Shown here: piece by piece, positions 7,596 to 13,890 of the stretch
Layout: each line of letters begins with the position of its first letter
Numbering within the stretch: position 1 is the stretch's first letter
Assembly (NCBI GenBank): GCA_002399435.1
Contig: DHDO01000061.1
Location: forward strand, 1-22,733
DNA length: 22,733 nucleotides
Reading direction: 5' to 3'
Origin: Firmicutes bacterium UBA4874
Lineage (GTDB): Bacteria > Bacillota > Clostridia > Caldicoprobacterales > DTU083
Notes under the pieces: model-generated
Told to the model about the DNA's origin: nothing
Databases searched by the model: none
What the model saw: the letters and a program-made list of their open reading frames with translations, nothing else
Position numbers and translations under genes: made by a program

Positions 7596-8561
7596 TTATG
7601 CCCAGAACATTTTACCGGTATCCTCATATATCAATACTTCCTTCAGGAAGGAAATCGCTTTCTGAAGGCCTTCGTTCCCGGACATCAGGCTGTCTTCATG
7701 TTCAATGCTGATCACATCGTCATAGCCTACCATTCTCAGGTTGCTGATGATATCTTTCCACAGCTGATAATCATGACCATACCCGACTGAACGGAAGACC
7801 CAGGAGCGATGAATTTCATCACTGTAATGCTTGGTATCCAAAACGCCGTTGATTGCGCAGTTGATCGGGTCAATCTTTGTATCCTTCGCATGGAAATGAT
7901 AAATTGCCTTGCCCAGATAGCGGATGGAGGCAATGGGATCGATGCCCTGCCAGAACAGATGGCTGGGATCATAGTTTGCTCCAAGGATGTCCCCGACAGC
8001 GTTTCTCAACTTCATCATAGTCTCCGGATTGTAAACGCAAAACCCGGGATGCATTTCAAAGCAGATTTTCTTTATGCCATGATCCTCAGCGAAAGCCGCA
8101 GTCTTTTTCCAATAAGGGATCAGGACTTCGTTCCACTGCCAGTCCAGAACTTTCAGGAAATCATCCGGCCAGGGACAAGTCACCCAATTGGGATAAGTAG
8201 CGTTGGGACCGTCGCCTGGGCACCCGGAAAAGGTAATGATCTTTTCAATTCCCATTTTTTCTGCCAGCAATACGGTTTTCCTGAAATCAGAATCGGCCTT
8301 GTCTGCCACTTCCTTTTGAGGATGAACGCCATTCCCATGGCAGCTCAGGGCATTGATTTCCAGATCATATTTTTTCGCAAGGTCCTGCAGGTCTGTAATC
8401 TTACTTTCATCGGCCAGCAGGATATCCGGATCACAATGGGCCTTTCCGGGAGAACCGCCGGTTCCCAGTTCGACTGCCTGAACTCCCGACTTGTTCAAAT
8501 ACGCAAAGGCTTCTTCTGTGCTCATGCTGTTTAAAACCGGACTAAACACTCCTAATTTCAT
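7596..8561 (-). CDS. Sugar phosphate isomerase/epimerase family TIM-barrel protein
   Basis: A 321-residue cytoplasmic protein of the xylose-isomerase-like/AP-endonuclease-2 TIM-barrel superfamily (IolE/IolI/YcjR-like). Members isomerise or epimerise sugars, inositol derivatives or hydroxypyruvate. The divalent-metal positions are visible at the barrel strand ends: E169 in CFEMHPGF, D198 and H201 in NYDPSHLFW, H224 in YHFHAKD and E287 in ISIEHED. An N-terminal strand LGVFSPVL and the ELG and SCHGN motifs match the family. The start follows GAGGAGG with 8 bases of spacing. A good terminator follows. It converges on the ROK kinase gene. The exact substrate cannot be assigned, and no dehydrogenase partner is adjacent. 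Confidence 0.88.
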   Translation of the reverse strand: MKLGVFSPVLNSMSTEEAFAYLNKSGVQAVELGTGGSPGKAHCDPDILLADESKITDLQDLAKKYDLEINALSCHGNGVHPQKEVADKADSDFRKTVLLAEKMGIEKIITFSGCPGDGPNATYPNWVTCPWPDDFLKVLDWQWNEVLIPYWKKTAAFAEDHGIKKICFEMHPGFCVYNPETMMKLRNAVGDILGANYDPSHLFWQGIDPIASIRYLGKAIYHFHAKDTKIDPINCAINGVLDTKHYSDEIHRSWVFRSVGYGHDYQLWKDIISNLRMVGYDDVISIEHEDSLMSGNEGLQKAISFLKEVLIYEDTGKMFWA

Positions 8562-8603
8562 CCAAAATTCCTCCTCGTTGTATCGATGTCCCTATATTTC
8601 TTT

Positions 8604-8631
8604 GTGCCTTCCTCTTTGTGGCTTCCTCTTT
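8604..8631. repeat. 14-bp direct repeat, 2 copies, in the isomerase leader
   Basis: GTGCCTTCCTCTTT and GTGGCTTCCTCTTT are adjacent and differ at one base. In the minus-strand transcript they read AAAGAGGAAGSCAC, a purine-rich ribosome-binding-site-like sequence 43-70 bases before the gene at 7596-8561. No start codon with the right spacing follows them, so they are noted only as a local duplication. Confidence 0.6.
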
Positions 8632-8726
8632 TATATTCTTCATTTGTCCTGGAATACCTTCTGATTTTCATTGGCTTCTCCTACATTTCACGCCTCCAGC
8701 CTGTTTGACGGAAACGCTGAAATGAA

Positions 8727-8807
8727 AACCTGACAATAACAAAGGCCTGACAAAGACATGGCCTGACAATGACAAGGCTTTACAAAGACATGGCCTGACA
8801 ATGAAAG
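8727..8807. repeat. 16-bp tandem repeat, about 5 copies
   Basis: Units begin at about 8727 (diverged, with one extra base after it), 8744, 8760, 8776 and 8792. They follow the consensus GGCCTGACAAWGACAW with exact 16-base spacing over the last four. They lie in the spacer between the 52-residue membrane protein and the isomerase gene, encode nothing convincing, and end where the inverted repeat at 8806 begins. Confidence 0.8.
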
Positions 8808-8865
8808 GGCTTACCGGTATATGCCCTGATGCAGAAAAAACCAAAGCAGCTTACCGGCAAGCCCT
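8806..8865. repeat. Long-loop inverted repeat (14-base arms) with possible terminator function
   Basis: AGGGCTTACCGGTA (8806-8819) and TACCGGCAAGCCCT (8852-8865) are inverted copies matching at 13 of 14 positions, with a 32-base loop. The loop contains a run of six A residues (8835-8840), which reads as TTTTTT in the minus-strand transcript just after a smaller GCTT/AAGC hairpin (8849-8862). The small hairpin may therefore terminate the 52-residue membrane protein gene. A second inverted pair, CTGATGCAG at 8826-8834 and CTGCATCAG at 8900-8908, is interleaved with the first. Confidence 0.55.
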
Positions 8866-8869
8866 TATA

Positions 8870-9028
8870 TCAGAATAACAACCAACTCAGAAAACCAAAC
8901 TGCATCAGATAATACAGCAACAGCGCAACCACGCCCAGCATCAATACAAATTTCAATACCTTGAACGCAATCTTGAGGATAAAGAATATAGCTACCACTG
9001 CGATGAAAATGGCCAATATATCCATCAT
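8870..9028 (-). CDS. Small hydrophobic membrane protein, 52 residues
   Basis: A 53-codon reading frame encodes MMDILAIFIAVVAIFFILKI followed by a short basic stretch (KVLK) and a second hydrophobic stretch LMLGVVALLLYYLMQFGF. Two membrane-spanning helices with a positively charged turn are therefore likely. AGGGGG stands 8 bases before the ATG. An extended -10 promoter with a palindrome over its -35 lies upstream, and hairpins lie downstream. I do not recognise a named family. It is likely a genuine small inner-membrane protein because signal, composition and spacing all agree. It could be co-transcribed with the isomerase gene 308 bases downstream if termination is weak. Function unknown. 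Confidence 0.7.
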   Translation of the reverse strand: MMDILAIFIAVVAIFFILKIAFKVLKFVLMLGVVALLLYYLMQFGFLSWLLF

Positions 9029-9073
9029 ATCTTAAACCCCCTGTCCTTCTGTATCTTCAATCCTTCCCTTACT

Positions 9074-9102
9074 ATTTTATCATATCGGCAAAAATTTGCC
9101 AC
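9074..9102 (-). promoter_or_regulatory. Probable promoter with palindromic operator for the 52-residue membrane protein
   Basis: On the minus strand, TGATAAAAT is an extended -10 box (hexamer at plus 9074-9079). It is preceded at 17 bases by GTGGCA (plus 9097-9102), a four-of-six -35. A perfect palindrome GGCAAAAATTTGCC (plus 9087-9100) overlaps the -35 and spacer, and a further TTTGCC half-site lies at 9107-9112. This placement is what a repressor site would look like. Confidence 0.5.
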
Positions 9103-9112
9103 TGACTTTGCC

Positions 9113-9308
9113 AAACTTAAAATAATCTTAACTGATTAACAGGGAACCAGTAAGAAATTCTGCTGAAACCGTTGGAGTCTGAAGCAGCTGAAATGTATCA
9201 AAAGACAGTGGATGCAAGCGGAAAAGCATGGAATAATCCACAAAGGCAAAAACAAAAATGAAGATAAATGAAATATACAATTTCAAATCCTTCATTATAA
9301 AAGTTTAC
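9113..9308. other. AT-rich intergenic region upstream of citrate synthase
   Basis: No coding frame with a ribosome binding site was found on either strand. The only point of note is TGAAACCGTTGGAG at 9164-9177. It matches the catabolite-responsive element pattern TGNAANCGNTNNCA except at its last two fixed positions and lies about 140 bases before the citrate synthase promoter. It is a weak candidate CcpA site. Confidence 0.3.
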
Positions 9309-9337
9309 TTGCAGAAAGTGAAAAGAAGTTATACAAT
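9309..9337 (+). promoter_or_regulatory. Probable sigma-A promoter of citrate synthase
   Basis: TTGCAG (9309-9314), a 17-base spacer and TACAAT (9332-9337) form a good housekeeping promoter. It gives an untranslated leader of about 90 bases before the ATG at 9432. Confidence 0.6.
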
Positions 9338-9431
9338 GGTTCTTAAGTTATAAATGGCATGAGAGCTTGATCAAAAGCCCAAAAACATTAACATATTTTT
9401 TAAAATGCCAGTTCAAAGGGGATAGGACGAA

Positions 9432-10808
9432 ATGAATAATCATAATGAAAATGATGCAAACATGGAAAGAGATCAGTTTGTCGCCAGGCTCTCGGAATTT
9501 GCTGCGGACAATAACAAAATCGATCCCTTTCTCTTTGATTATTTTGGTGTCAAAAGAGGTCTTCGCAACAATGATGGTACCGGAGTCCTGGTAGGTCTGA
9601 CCCAGATCGGGGACGTTCACGGATATATCATGGATGAAGGTCACAAGGTACCCGTTGAGGGCCGCCTCCGTTACCGGGGCATCAATGTGGAGGATATCAT
9701 AAACGGATGCAGGGCCGACGGACGCTTCGGCTTTGAAGAGGTGTGCTTCCTGCTGCTCTTCGGAAAGCTTCCCAACCAGTATGAGCTGAATACCTTCCGG
9801 CATATTCTGAATGAAAGAAGGACCCTGCCCGACGGATTCGTGGAGGATGTCATCCTCAAGGGAGCCGGGGGCAACATCATGAATAAATTGGCCCGGTGCA
9901 TTCTTGCCTGCTATTCCTATGAGGATAATCCGGACGATTTATCCATTGGCCGGGTGCTGTGCAGATGCATTGACCTGATTGCCAGGATGCCGGCTTTCGT
10001 CGCTTACTCCTACATGGCAAAATGCCATTATAAGGATAACAAGAGCCTTTATATTCATAATCCAAAAGATGGTCAGAGCACCGCAGAGTGTTTCCTTCAT
10101 ATGGTGCGGCCGGACAGCCAGTTTACACGACTGGAGGCGGAAACTCTGGATCTTGCCCTGATCCTGCACGCAGAGCACGGCGGCGGCAACAATTCCACGT
10201 TCGTCACCAGGGTGGTCACCTCCACGGGGACCGATACCTATTCTGCCATAGCTGCGGGAGTCGGCTCCCTGAAAGGGCCCAGACACGGCGGCGCCAACGC
10301 CAGGGTCATGGAAATGATCCGTGACATTCAAAGCCATGTTCCAAACTGGGAAAATGAGTCCGCCGTCCGGGATTATCTGATTAAAATACTGGACAAAGAA
10401 GCGTTTGACCACACCGGCCTGATATATGGAATGGGGCATGCGGTTTACACCCTTTCCGATCCCAGAGCTGTTTTGCTGAAAAAGAAAGCAAAAGAACTGG
10501 CAAAAATAAAACACATGGAAAATGAGTTCACTTTATATGATACAATAGAGAAGATCACGCCGGAGTTGTTCGCGGAACGAAAGGGAAAGGAAAAAGGTTT
10601 GTGCGCCAATGTGGACTTTTATTCCGGCTTCGTTTACAAGATGCTCGGAATCCCCGCAGATCTTTACACCCCGATTTTTGCCATTGCCAGGATGCCGGGC
10701 TGGTGCGCCCACTCCATGGAGGAACTGATCAGCGGCGGGAAGATCATTCGTCCCGCCTACCGCACGCTGATTCAGATTAAGGATTACAAGCCGCTGAAGG
10801 AAAGATGA
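9432..10808 (+). CDS. Citrate synthase (citrate/2-methylcitrate synthase family)
   Basis: A 458-residue cytoplasmic enzyme that condenses acetyl-CoA with oxaloacetate to citrate, or propionyl-CoA in the methylcitrate branch. The family signature is clear: HAEHGGGNNSTF (246-257), the catalytic histidine in GPRHGGANA (H285), the second histidine in GMGHAVY (H336) and the catalytic aspartate in NVDFYSGFVY (D395). It is longer than the usual 370-430 residues because of an N-terminal extension of about 40 residues and an insertion near 360-390, as in other clostridial members. GGGGATAGG precedes the start. No aconitase or isocitrate dehydrogenase is adjacent. The enzyme may therefore serve the oxidative half of an incomplete TCA cycle for glutamate synthesis, which is inference. 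Confidence 0.94.
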   Translation: MNNHNENDANMERDQFVARLSEFAADNNKIDPFLFDYFGVKRGLRNNDGTGVLVGLTQIGDVHGYIMDEGHKVPVEGRLRYRGINVEDIINGCRADGRFGFEEVCFLLLFGKLPNQYELNTFRHILNERRTLPDGFVEDVILKGAGGNIMNKLARCILACYSYEDNPDDLSIGRVLCRCIDLIARMPAFVAYSYMAKCHYKDNKSLYIHNPKDGQSTAECFLHMVRPDSQFTRLEAETLDLALILHAEHGGGNNSTFVTRVVTSTGTDTYSAIAAGVGSLKGPRHGGANARVMEMIRDIQSHVPNWENESAVRDYLIKILDKEAFDHTGLIYGMGHAVYTLSDPRAVLLKKKAKELAKIKHMENEFTLYDTIEKITPELFAERKGKEKGLCANVDFYSGFVYKMLGIPADLYTPIFAIARMPGWCAHSMEELISGGKIIRPAYRTLIQIKDYKPLKER

Positions 10809-10824
10809 CCGGTTAAATTCAAGA

Positions 10825-10858
10825 AAAGCCCAACGAATTAGAAAGTCCAACAAATTAA
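10825..10858. repeat. 17-bp direct repeat, 2 copies, after citrate synthase
   Basis: AAAGCCCAACGAATTAG and AAAGTCCAACAAATTAA are adjacent copies matching at 14 of 17 positions. They lie in the 86-base gap between citrate synthase and the flavin-reductase-like gene. No hairpin or regulatory role is apparent. Confidence 0.5.
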
Positions 10859-10894
10859 GAGCCAGGACGAGATAAAATGAAGAGGAGGAATAGT

Positions 10895-11443
10895 ATGACG
10901 GATCATTCCCAGCCAAACAGGAAACCACGCAAAGAGATCAGCAGGAAGGATGTTCCCTACGATCAATATATGAAGGATGTAAACCATTCCCTTACCCACG
11001 GGGGGATCTTTCTTACGACAAAGGGAGAGAAAGCCAACAGTATGGTGATTGGATGGGGCGGTATTGTATATTTCTGGAATGCACCAGTCTTTCTGGCACC
11101 GGTCCGCGCCTCCCGTTATACCCATCCGGTTCTGGATTCCACCGGATTCTTTACGGTCAGCATCCCTTTGGGACGGGATTTGAGGAAGGAGATCGCTTTC
11201 TGCGGAAGCAAATCCGGAAGGGACTATGACAAGCTGAAGGAATGCGGGCTGACGCCGGTTCCCGGAAAAACCGTCCCGGTCCCGATCATTGGAGAATGCG
11301 GGCTGCATTATGAATGCAAGGTTGTTTACAAACAGACAATGGATCCTGCCTTACTGGATCCGGAAATCAATGAAAAATGGTATCCGGATTATCATACCAT
11401 GTTCTATGGCGAGATCCTGGCATGCTATACCACGGAAGTTTAA
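10895..11443 (+). CDS. Flavin reductase-like, FMN-binding split-barrel protein
   Basis: A 182-residue cytoplasmic protein of the flavin reductase-like domain family. Members bind FMN and either reduce free flavin or use it for redox chemistry. The FMN-binding core NSMVIGWGGIVYFWNAPVF...PVRASRYTH lies at about residues 48-77, and the FFTVSIP strand follows. The length is normal for the family. I prefer the ATG at 10895 to an ATG six codons upstream, because GAGGAGG (10882-10888) lies 6 bases before 10895 and would be inside the coding region otherwise. It probably shares the citrate synthase transcript (gap 86 bases, no terminator). Its physiological partner is unknown. The stop overlaps that of the convergent BrkB gene. 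Confidence 0.88.
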   Translation: MTDHSQPNRKPRKEISRKDVPYDQYMKDVNHSLTHGGIFLTTKGEKANSMVIGWGGIVYFWNAPVFLAPVRASRYTHPVLDSTGFFTVSIPLGRDLRKEIAFCGSKSGRDYDKLKECGLTPVPGKTVPVPIIGECGLHYECKVVYKQTMDPALLDPEINEKWYPDYHTMFYGEILACYTTEV

Positions 11444-12312
11444 GTCTGCTTTTTTGGCCGGGGACCGGATTTCCCTGCCCGGTCCCTACGGCTGAAAATC
11501 AGGATGGCATTGACTTCCCCGCCGAGAAGGATCAGCTGTGCGCTGATAAACAGCCAGATCAACAGGGCAATGATCCCGCCAAGGTTTCCGTAGACAAGGG
11601 TTGGATTCCAGAATTGGTTTACATAAAAAGCAAATATAAAGGAGACAAGCAGCCACCCTACTGTTGTAAAGACAGCACCCGGCAGGGCATTTCGCCATCT
11701 TATCCTCTTACAGGGACTGTATCGGAACAAAAGAGTAAAAACGCCAATCATAATCAGAACAGCCGCCATATACCGTATGACATCCCATCCCTTCCAGTAC
11801 TCCCACATCATCCCGGCATGTACCAGCAATTCACCAATCTGCTCCCCAAATATCAGGAGAAGAAAATAAAAAACGGCCAATACTGTAACCAGGATGGTAA
11901 AAGCAATTGAGAGGGGGACAGAAATCCAAAATGGCATCCTGTCGTCTCTGCACAGTGCCTTGTTGATTCCGCGCATGATCGCGCGCATGCCGCTGGAGGA
12001 CGCCCAGAGCATAGCTACAAACCCAAAGGACAACAGCTTCATATTCCGGGTTTTCACTACCTGCTCCACATTCTCCTGCAGTGCGTGATAGGATATGGAC
12101 GGCAAAATACTGGCCAGGGGTTTCAGAATATCAGCATCGGATATCGGCAGATAGCCGATAATCGTAATCAGGAAAATCGAAAAAGGAAAAAAAGCCAGTA
12201 AAAAATAGTAGGCCATTTGTGAGCTGTAGGCTGGTACCTCATCATCTACATATCTCCGGAACAACATCTTTATAAAATGAATTAATCGGATTCTCCTCAC
12301 TTCCTTCCGCAT
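11440..12312 (-). CDS. YihY/BrkB family membrane protein
   Basis: A 290-residue integral membrane protein of the YihY/BrkB (formerly ribonuclease BN) family. Its function is not firmly established; members have been proposed as transporters or envelope factors. About six hydrophobic segments are visible, beginning with AYYFLLAFFPFSIFLITIIGYL (about 34-55). The family motif ASSSGMRAIMRGINKAL lies in the middle, and LGGIIALLIWLFISAQLILLGGEVNAIL near the C-terminus. The tail is basic. The ATG at 12312 has only a weak AACAGG in front. A GTGAGGAG lies inside the first codons, so the true start could be a few codons downstream. It is a single gene, convergent with the flavin reductase gene. Confidence 0.88.
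   Translation of the reverse strand: MRKEVRRIRLIHFIKMLFRRYVDDEVPAYSSQMAYYFLLAFFPFSIFLITIIGYLPISDADILKPLASILPSISYHALQENVEQVVKTRNMKLLSFGFVAMLWASSSGMRAIMRGINKALCRDDRMPFWISVPLSIAFTILVTVLAVFYFLLLIFGEQIGELLVHAGMMWEYWKGWDVIRYMAAVLIMIGVFTLLFRYSPCKRIRWRNALPGAVFTTVGWLLVSFIFAFYVNQFWNPTLVYGNLGGIIALLIWLFISAQLILLGGEVNAILIFSRRDRAGKSGPRPKKQT
11461..11486. other. Strong hairpin inside the BrkB C-terminal codons
   Basis: GGGACCGG (11461-11468) and CCGGTCCC (11479-11486) form a perfect eight-base GC-rich stem with a 10-base loop. It sits at the junction of two convergent genes. It lacks a following T-run in either direction, so it is not a standard intrinsic terminator. It may act as an RNA 3' barrier or be a consequence of the Arg/Gly/Pro codons. 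Confidence 0.4.
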
Positions 12313-12380
12313 CCTGTTTTACAGACAGCTCCATCTTATTTATTATTATTGAGTCCACTGTGTTTAATATGCCCGTTTTT

Positions 12381-12389
12381 TGTTATAAT
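12381..12389 (+). promoter_or_regulatory. Extended -10 promoter of the 88-residue acidic protein
   Basis: TGTTATAAT is a perfect extended -10 box (TATAAT at 12384-12389). The matching -35 position holds only TGTTTA (12361-12366). The start codon is 31 bases downstream, after GGTGAGGAA. Confidence 0.65.
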
Positions 12390-12420
12390 GGTACCGAATC
12401 AAAAAACGAAGGGTGAGGAA

Positions 12421-12687
12421 ATGTTTCGTCTATGGGGAAAAATACGGAAAAATAACAAAACAGTCCGGGATATCACAGTAACCAGTGAAGAACCCGGACT
12501 GTCCAGGGAAGAAAGGCTTCAGGAATGCATCCAGAAAATCTGCTATGAATTTGACCTGCAAAGGCCTATGTGGCTGCCCAACAATCAGAGGGACTATGAC
12601 AAATATCAACGGGTGGAACTGATACAGGACAACTTCATTGAAACCATAGATTTTGATTTCCTGGAACTGGAACTGATTGATGAGTAG
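12421..12687 (+). CDS. Conserved hypothetical acidic protein, 88 residues
   Basis: A small cytoplasmic protein beginning MFRLWGKI, with a basic N-terminal segment and an acidic C-terminus ending FIETIDFDFLELELIDE. The central part CYEFDLQRPMWLPNNQRDYDKY is the most distinctive region. I recall proteins of the same size and layout in Lachnospiraceae genomes, always annotated as hypothetical, so it is probably conserved. No domain, membrane segment or metal motif is visible. The ATG at 12421 is chosen because GGTGAGGAA lies just upstream and a strong -10 lies 31 bases before. An in-frame upstream ATG would place the promoter inside the gene. Function unknown. Confidence 0.75.
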   Translation: MFRLWGKIRKNNKTVRDITVTSEEPGLSREERLQECIQKICYEFDLQRPMWLPNNQRDYDKYQRVELIQDNFIETIDFDFLELELIDE

Positions 12688-12689
12688 AA

Positions 12690-12771
12690 CTGTCCTCCCG
12701 GGATTGTCCTGAAGTCCTCCCGAAATTGTCCTGAAGTCCTCCCAAAATTGCCCTGAAGTCATCCTGATCCT
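12690..12771. repeat. 22-bp tandem repeat, about 3.5 copies, after the sialidase-like gene
   Basis: Units start at 12706, 12728 and 12750, with a partial copy before them. The consensus is GTCCTGAAGTCCTCCC followed by RAAATT. Copies one and two differ at one base and the third is more diverged. The array fills the gap between two convergent genes, beginning 2 bases after the stop of the sialidase-like gene. Confidence 0.85.
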
Positions 12772-12772
12772 G

Positions 12773-13801
12773 TCACAGGGACGAAATGGGGATTTTCCAG
12801 AGAACAATCCTTTCCCGTTTCCATGTGTAGGTCACGAGGATTTCATCCTCATCGGCAATGATTGCGGGATAGGAGTATTCACCTTCTTCCTCTTCCAGCG
12901 TCCATACCTGCTTCCAGGTTATACCGTTATCCCGGGACATGCTCAGGATAAGCGGCGTCCTGGCGCCATGGTTCCGGCCTACCGGATTATAAGCCAGGAT
13001 CAGTCTGCCGTCCAACAGTTTTACAACATCAATTCCACTGTTGTTATTCGGCAGAACAGTCGGATACGCAGGACACCATGTTTTCCCACTGTCCGCCGAA
13101 TCGCTGCGGAAAATCCGTCCTTCCGTGCTTCTCAGCAGCATATGCACCGCTCCGGGATCGGATTCCCAAAGCGTAGGCTGTATGACCCCTTTTCCGTGAA
13201 AAACATATTGCGAATCCAAAGAACTGGCAGGATCCGGTCCGGCTTCCTTCCCCCTCCGCTCCGGCTCTTGATGAACAATCGGAACCATTGCGCTTTTGAT
13301 CCACGTTTTCCCCTGATCCCTGGAAATATCCACAAAGGCATCCCAGGATTTCCCCTCTATCGAAGCAGGAGCCAACCATGTACCATCCTTCAGCTTGATG
13401 ACTTTGTTCCGGACCGGGCCCCGGCCGCCCCAATCCCCTTCCACCAGAGGCCTGGGACTGGACCAGAAATATCCGTCCTCAGAAGTCATAAAGCAGGTAT
13501 ACCATTGCGAAATACGATGTCCGACCTTATAATACAGGATAATCTGACCATTTTCTCCCATAAACAGGACTGGATTCCAATGCGGCAAACCGGCCTCATG
13601 CGAGAGCTTTTTCGGATAGTCCCAACCATCTTCCGTGCGCCTGGTATACCAAATCGCCACATCCTCCGCACCTTCTTTTGAGCCTCCGAACCAGGCGACA
13701 AGAATGTCTCCGTTGCTCAGCTTCAATACGGTGGACGCATGACAGCTGCGAAAGGGCCGGTCATTCAAAAAGATGAATTCCCTGACAGGTTCGGCAATCA
13801 T
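12773..13801 (-). CDS. Sialidase-fold (Asp-box, BNR_2-type) beta-propeller protein
   Basis: A 342-residue protein of the six-bladed beta-propeller sialidase superfamily. Three Asp-box motifs are clear: SRDQGKTW (160-167), SADSGKTW (235-242) and SRDNGITW (289-296). FRSCHAST (17-24) takes the place of the FRIP arginine motif. GGRGPVRNK, QPTLWE and SYPAII are conserved-looking segments of this branch. It is probably a glycoside hydrolase or related sugar-processing enzyme, but proteins of this branch are not proven sialidases. No signal peptide is present, so it acts in the cytoplasm. The ATG at 13801 is used because GGGAGG lies 6 bases upstream. It is the last gene of the minus-strand carbohydrate locus, 89 bases after the 911-residue protein. 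Confidence 0.82.
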   Translation of the reverse strand: MIAEPVREFIFLNDRPFRSCHASTVLKLSNGDILVAWFGGSKEGAEDVAIWYTRRTEDGWDYPKKLSHEAGLPHWNPVLFMGENGQIILYYKVGHRISQWYTCFMTSEDGYFWSSPRPLVEGDWGGRGPVRNKVIKLKDGTWLAPASIEGKSWDAFVDISRDQGKTWIKSAMVPIVHQEPERRGKEAGPDPASSLDSQYVFHGKGVIQPTLWESDPGAVHMLLRSTEGRIFRSDSADSGKTWCPAYPTVLPNNNSGIDVVKLLDGRLILAYNPVGRNHGARTPLILSMSRDNGITWKQVWTLEEEEGEYSYPAIIADEDEILVTYTWKRERIVLWKIPISSL

Positions 13802-13890
13802 TTTTTTCCTCCCTTCTTCAGCCCCTACAATTCCCAATACGAATGGATCTCCTTGCATAAAAATCCCCCCATATTTAATGAATACAATAT

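Noticed and set aside
8727..8807. Possible CRISPR array
   Set aside because: The 16-base units are contiguous with no unique spacers, are too short and no cas genes are present.
12222..12332. Short leader frame starting MELSVKQDAE in front of and overlapping brkB
   Set aside because: It has no ribosome binding site and overlaps the brkB start in another frame.
12690..12771. Possible CRISPR array
   Set aside because: The 22-base units abut each other without spacers and drift in sequence.
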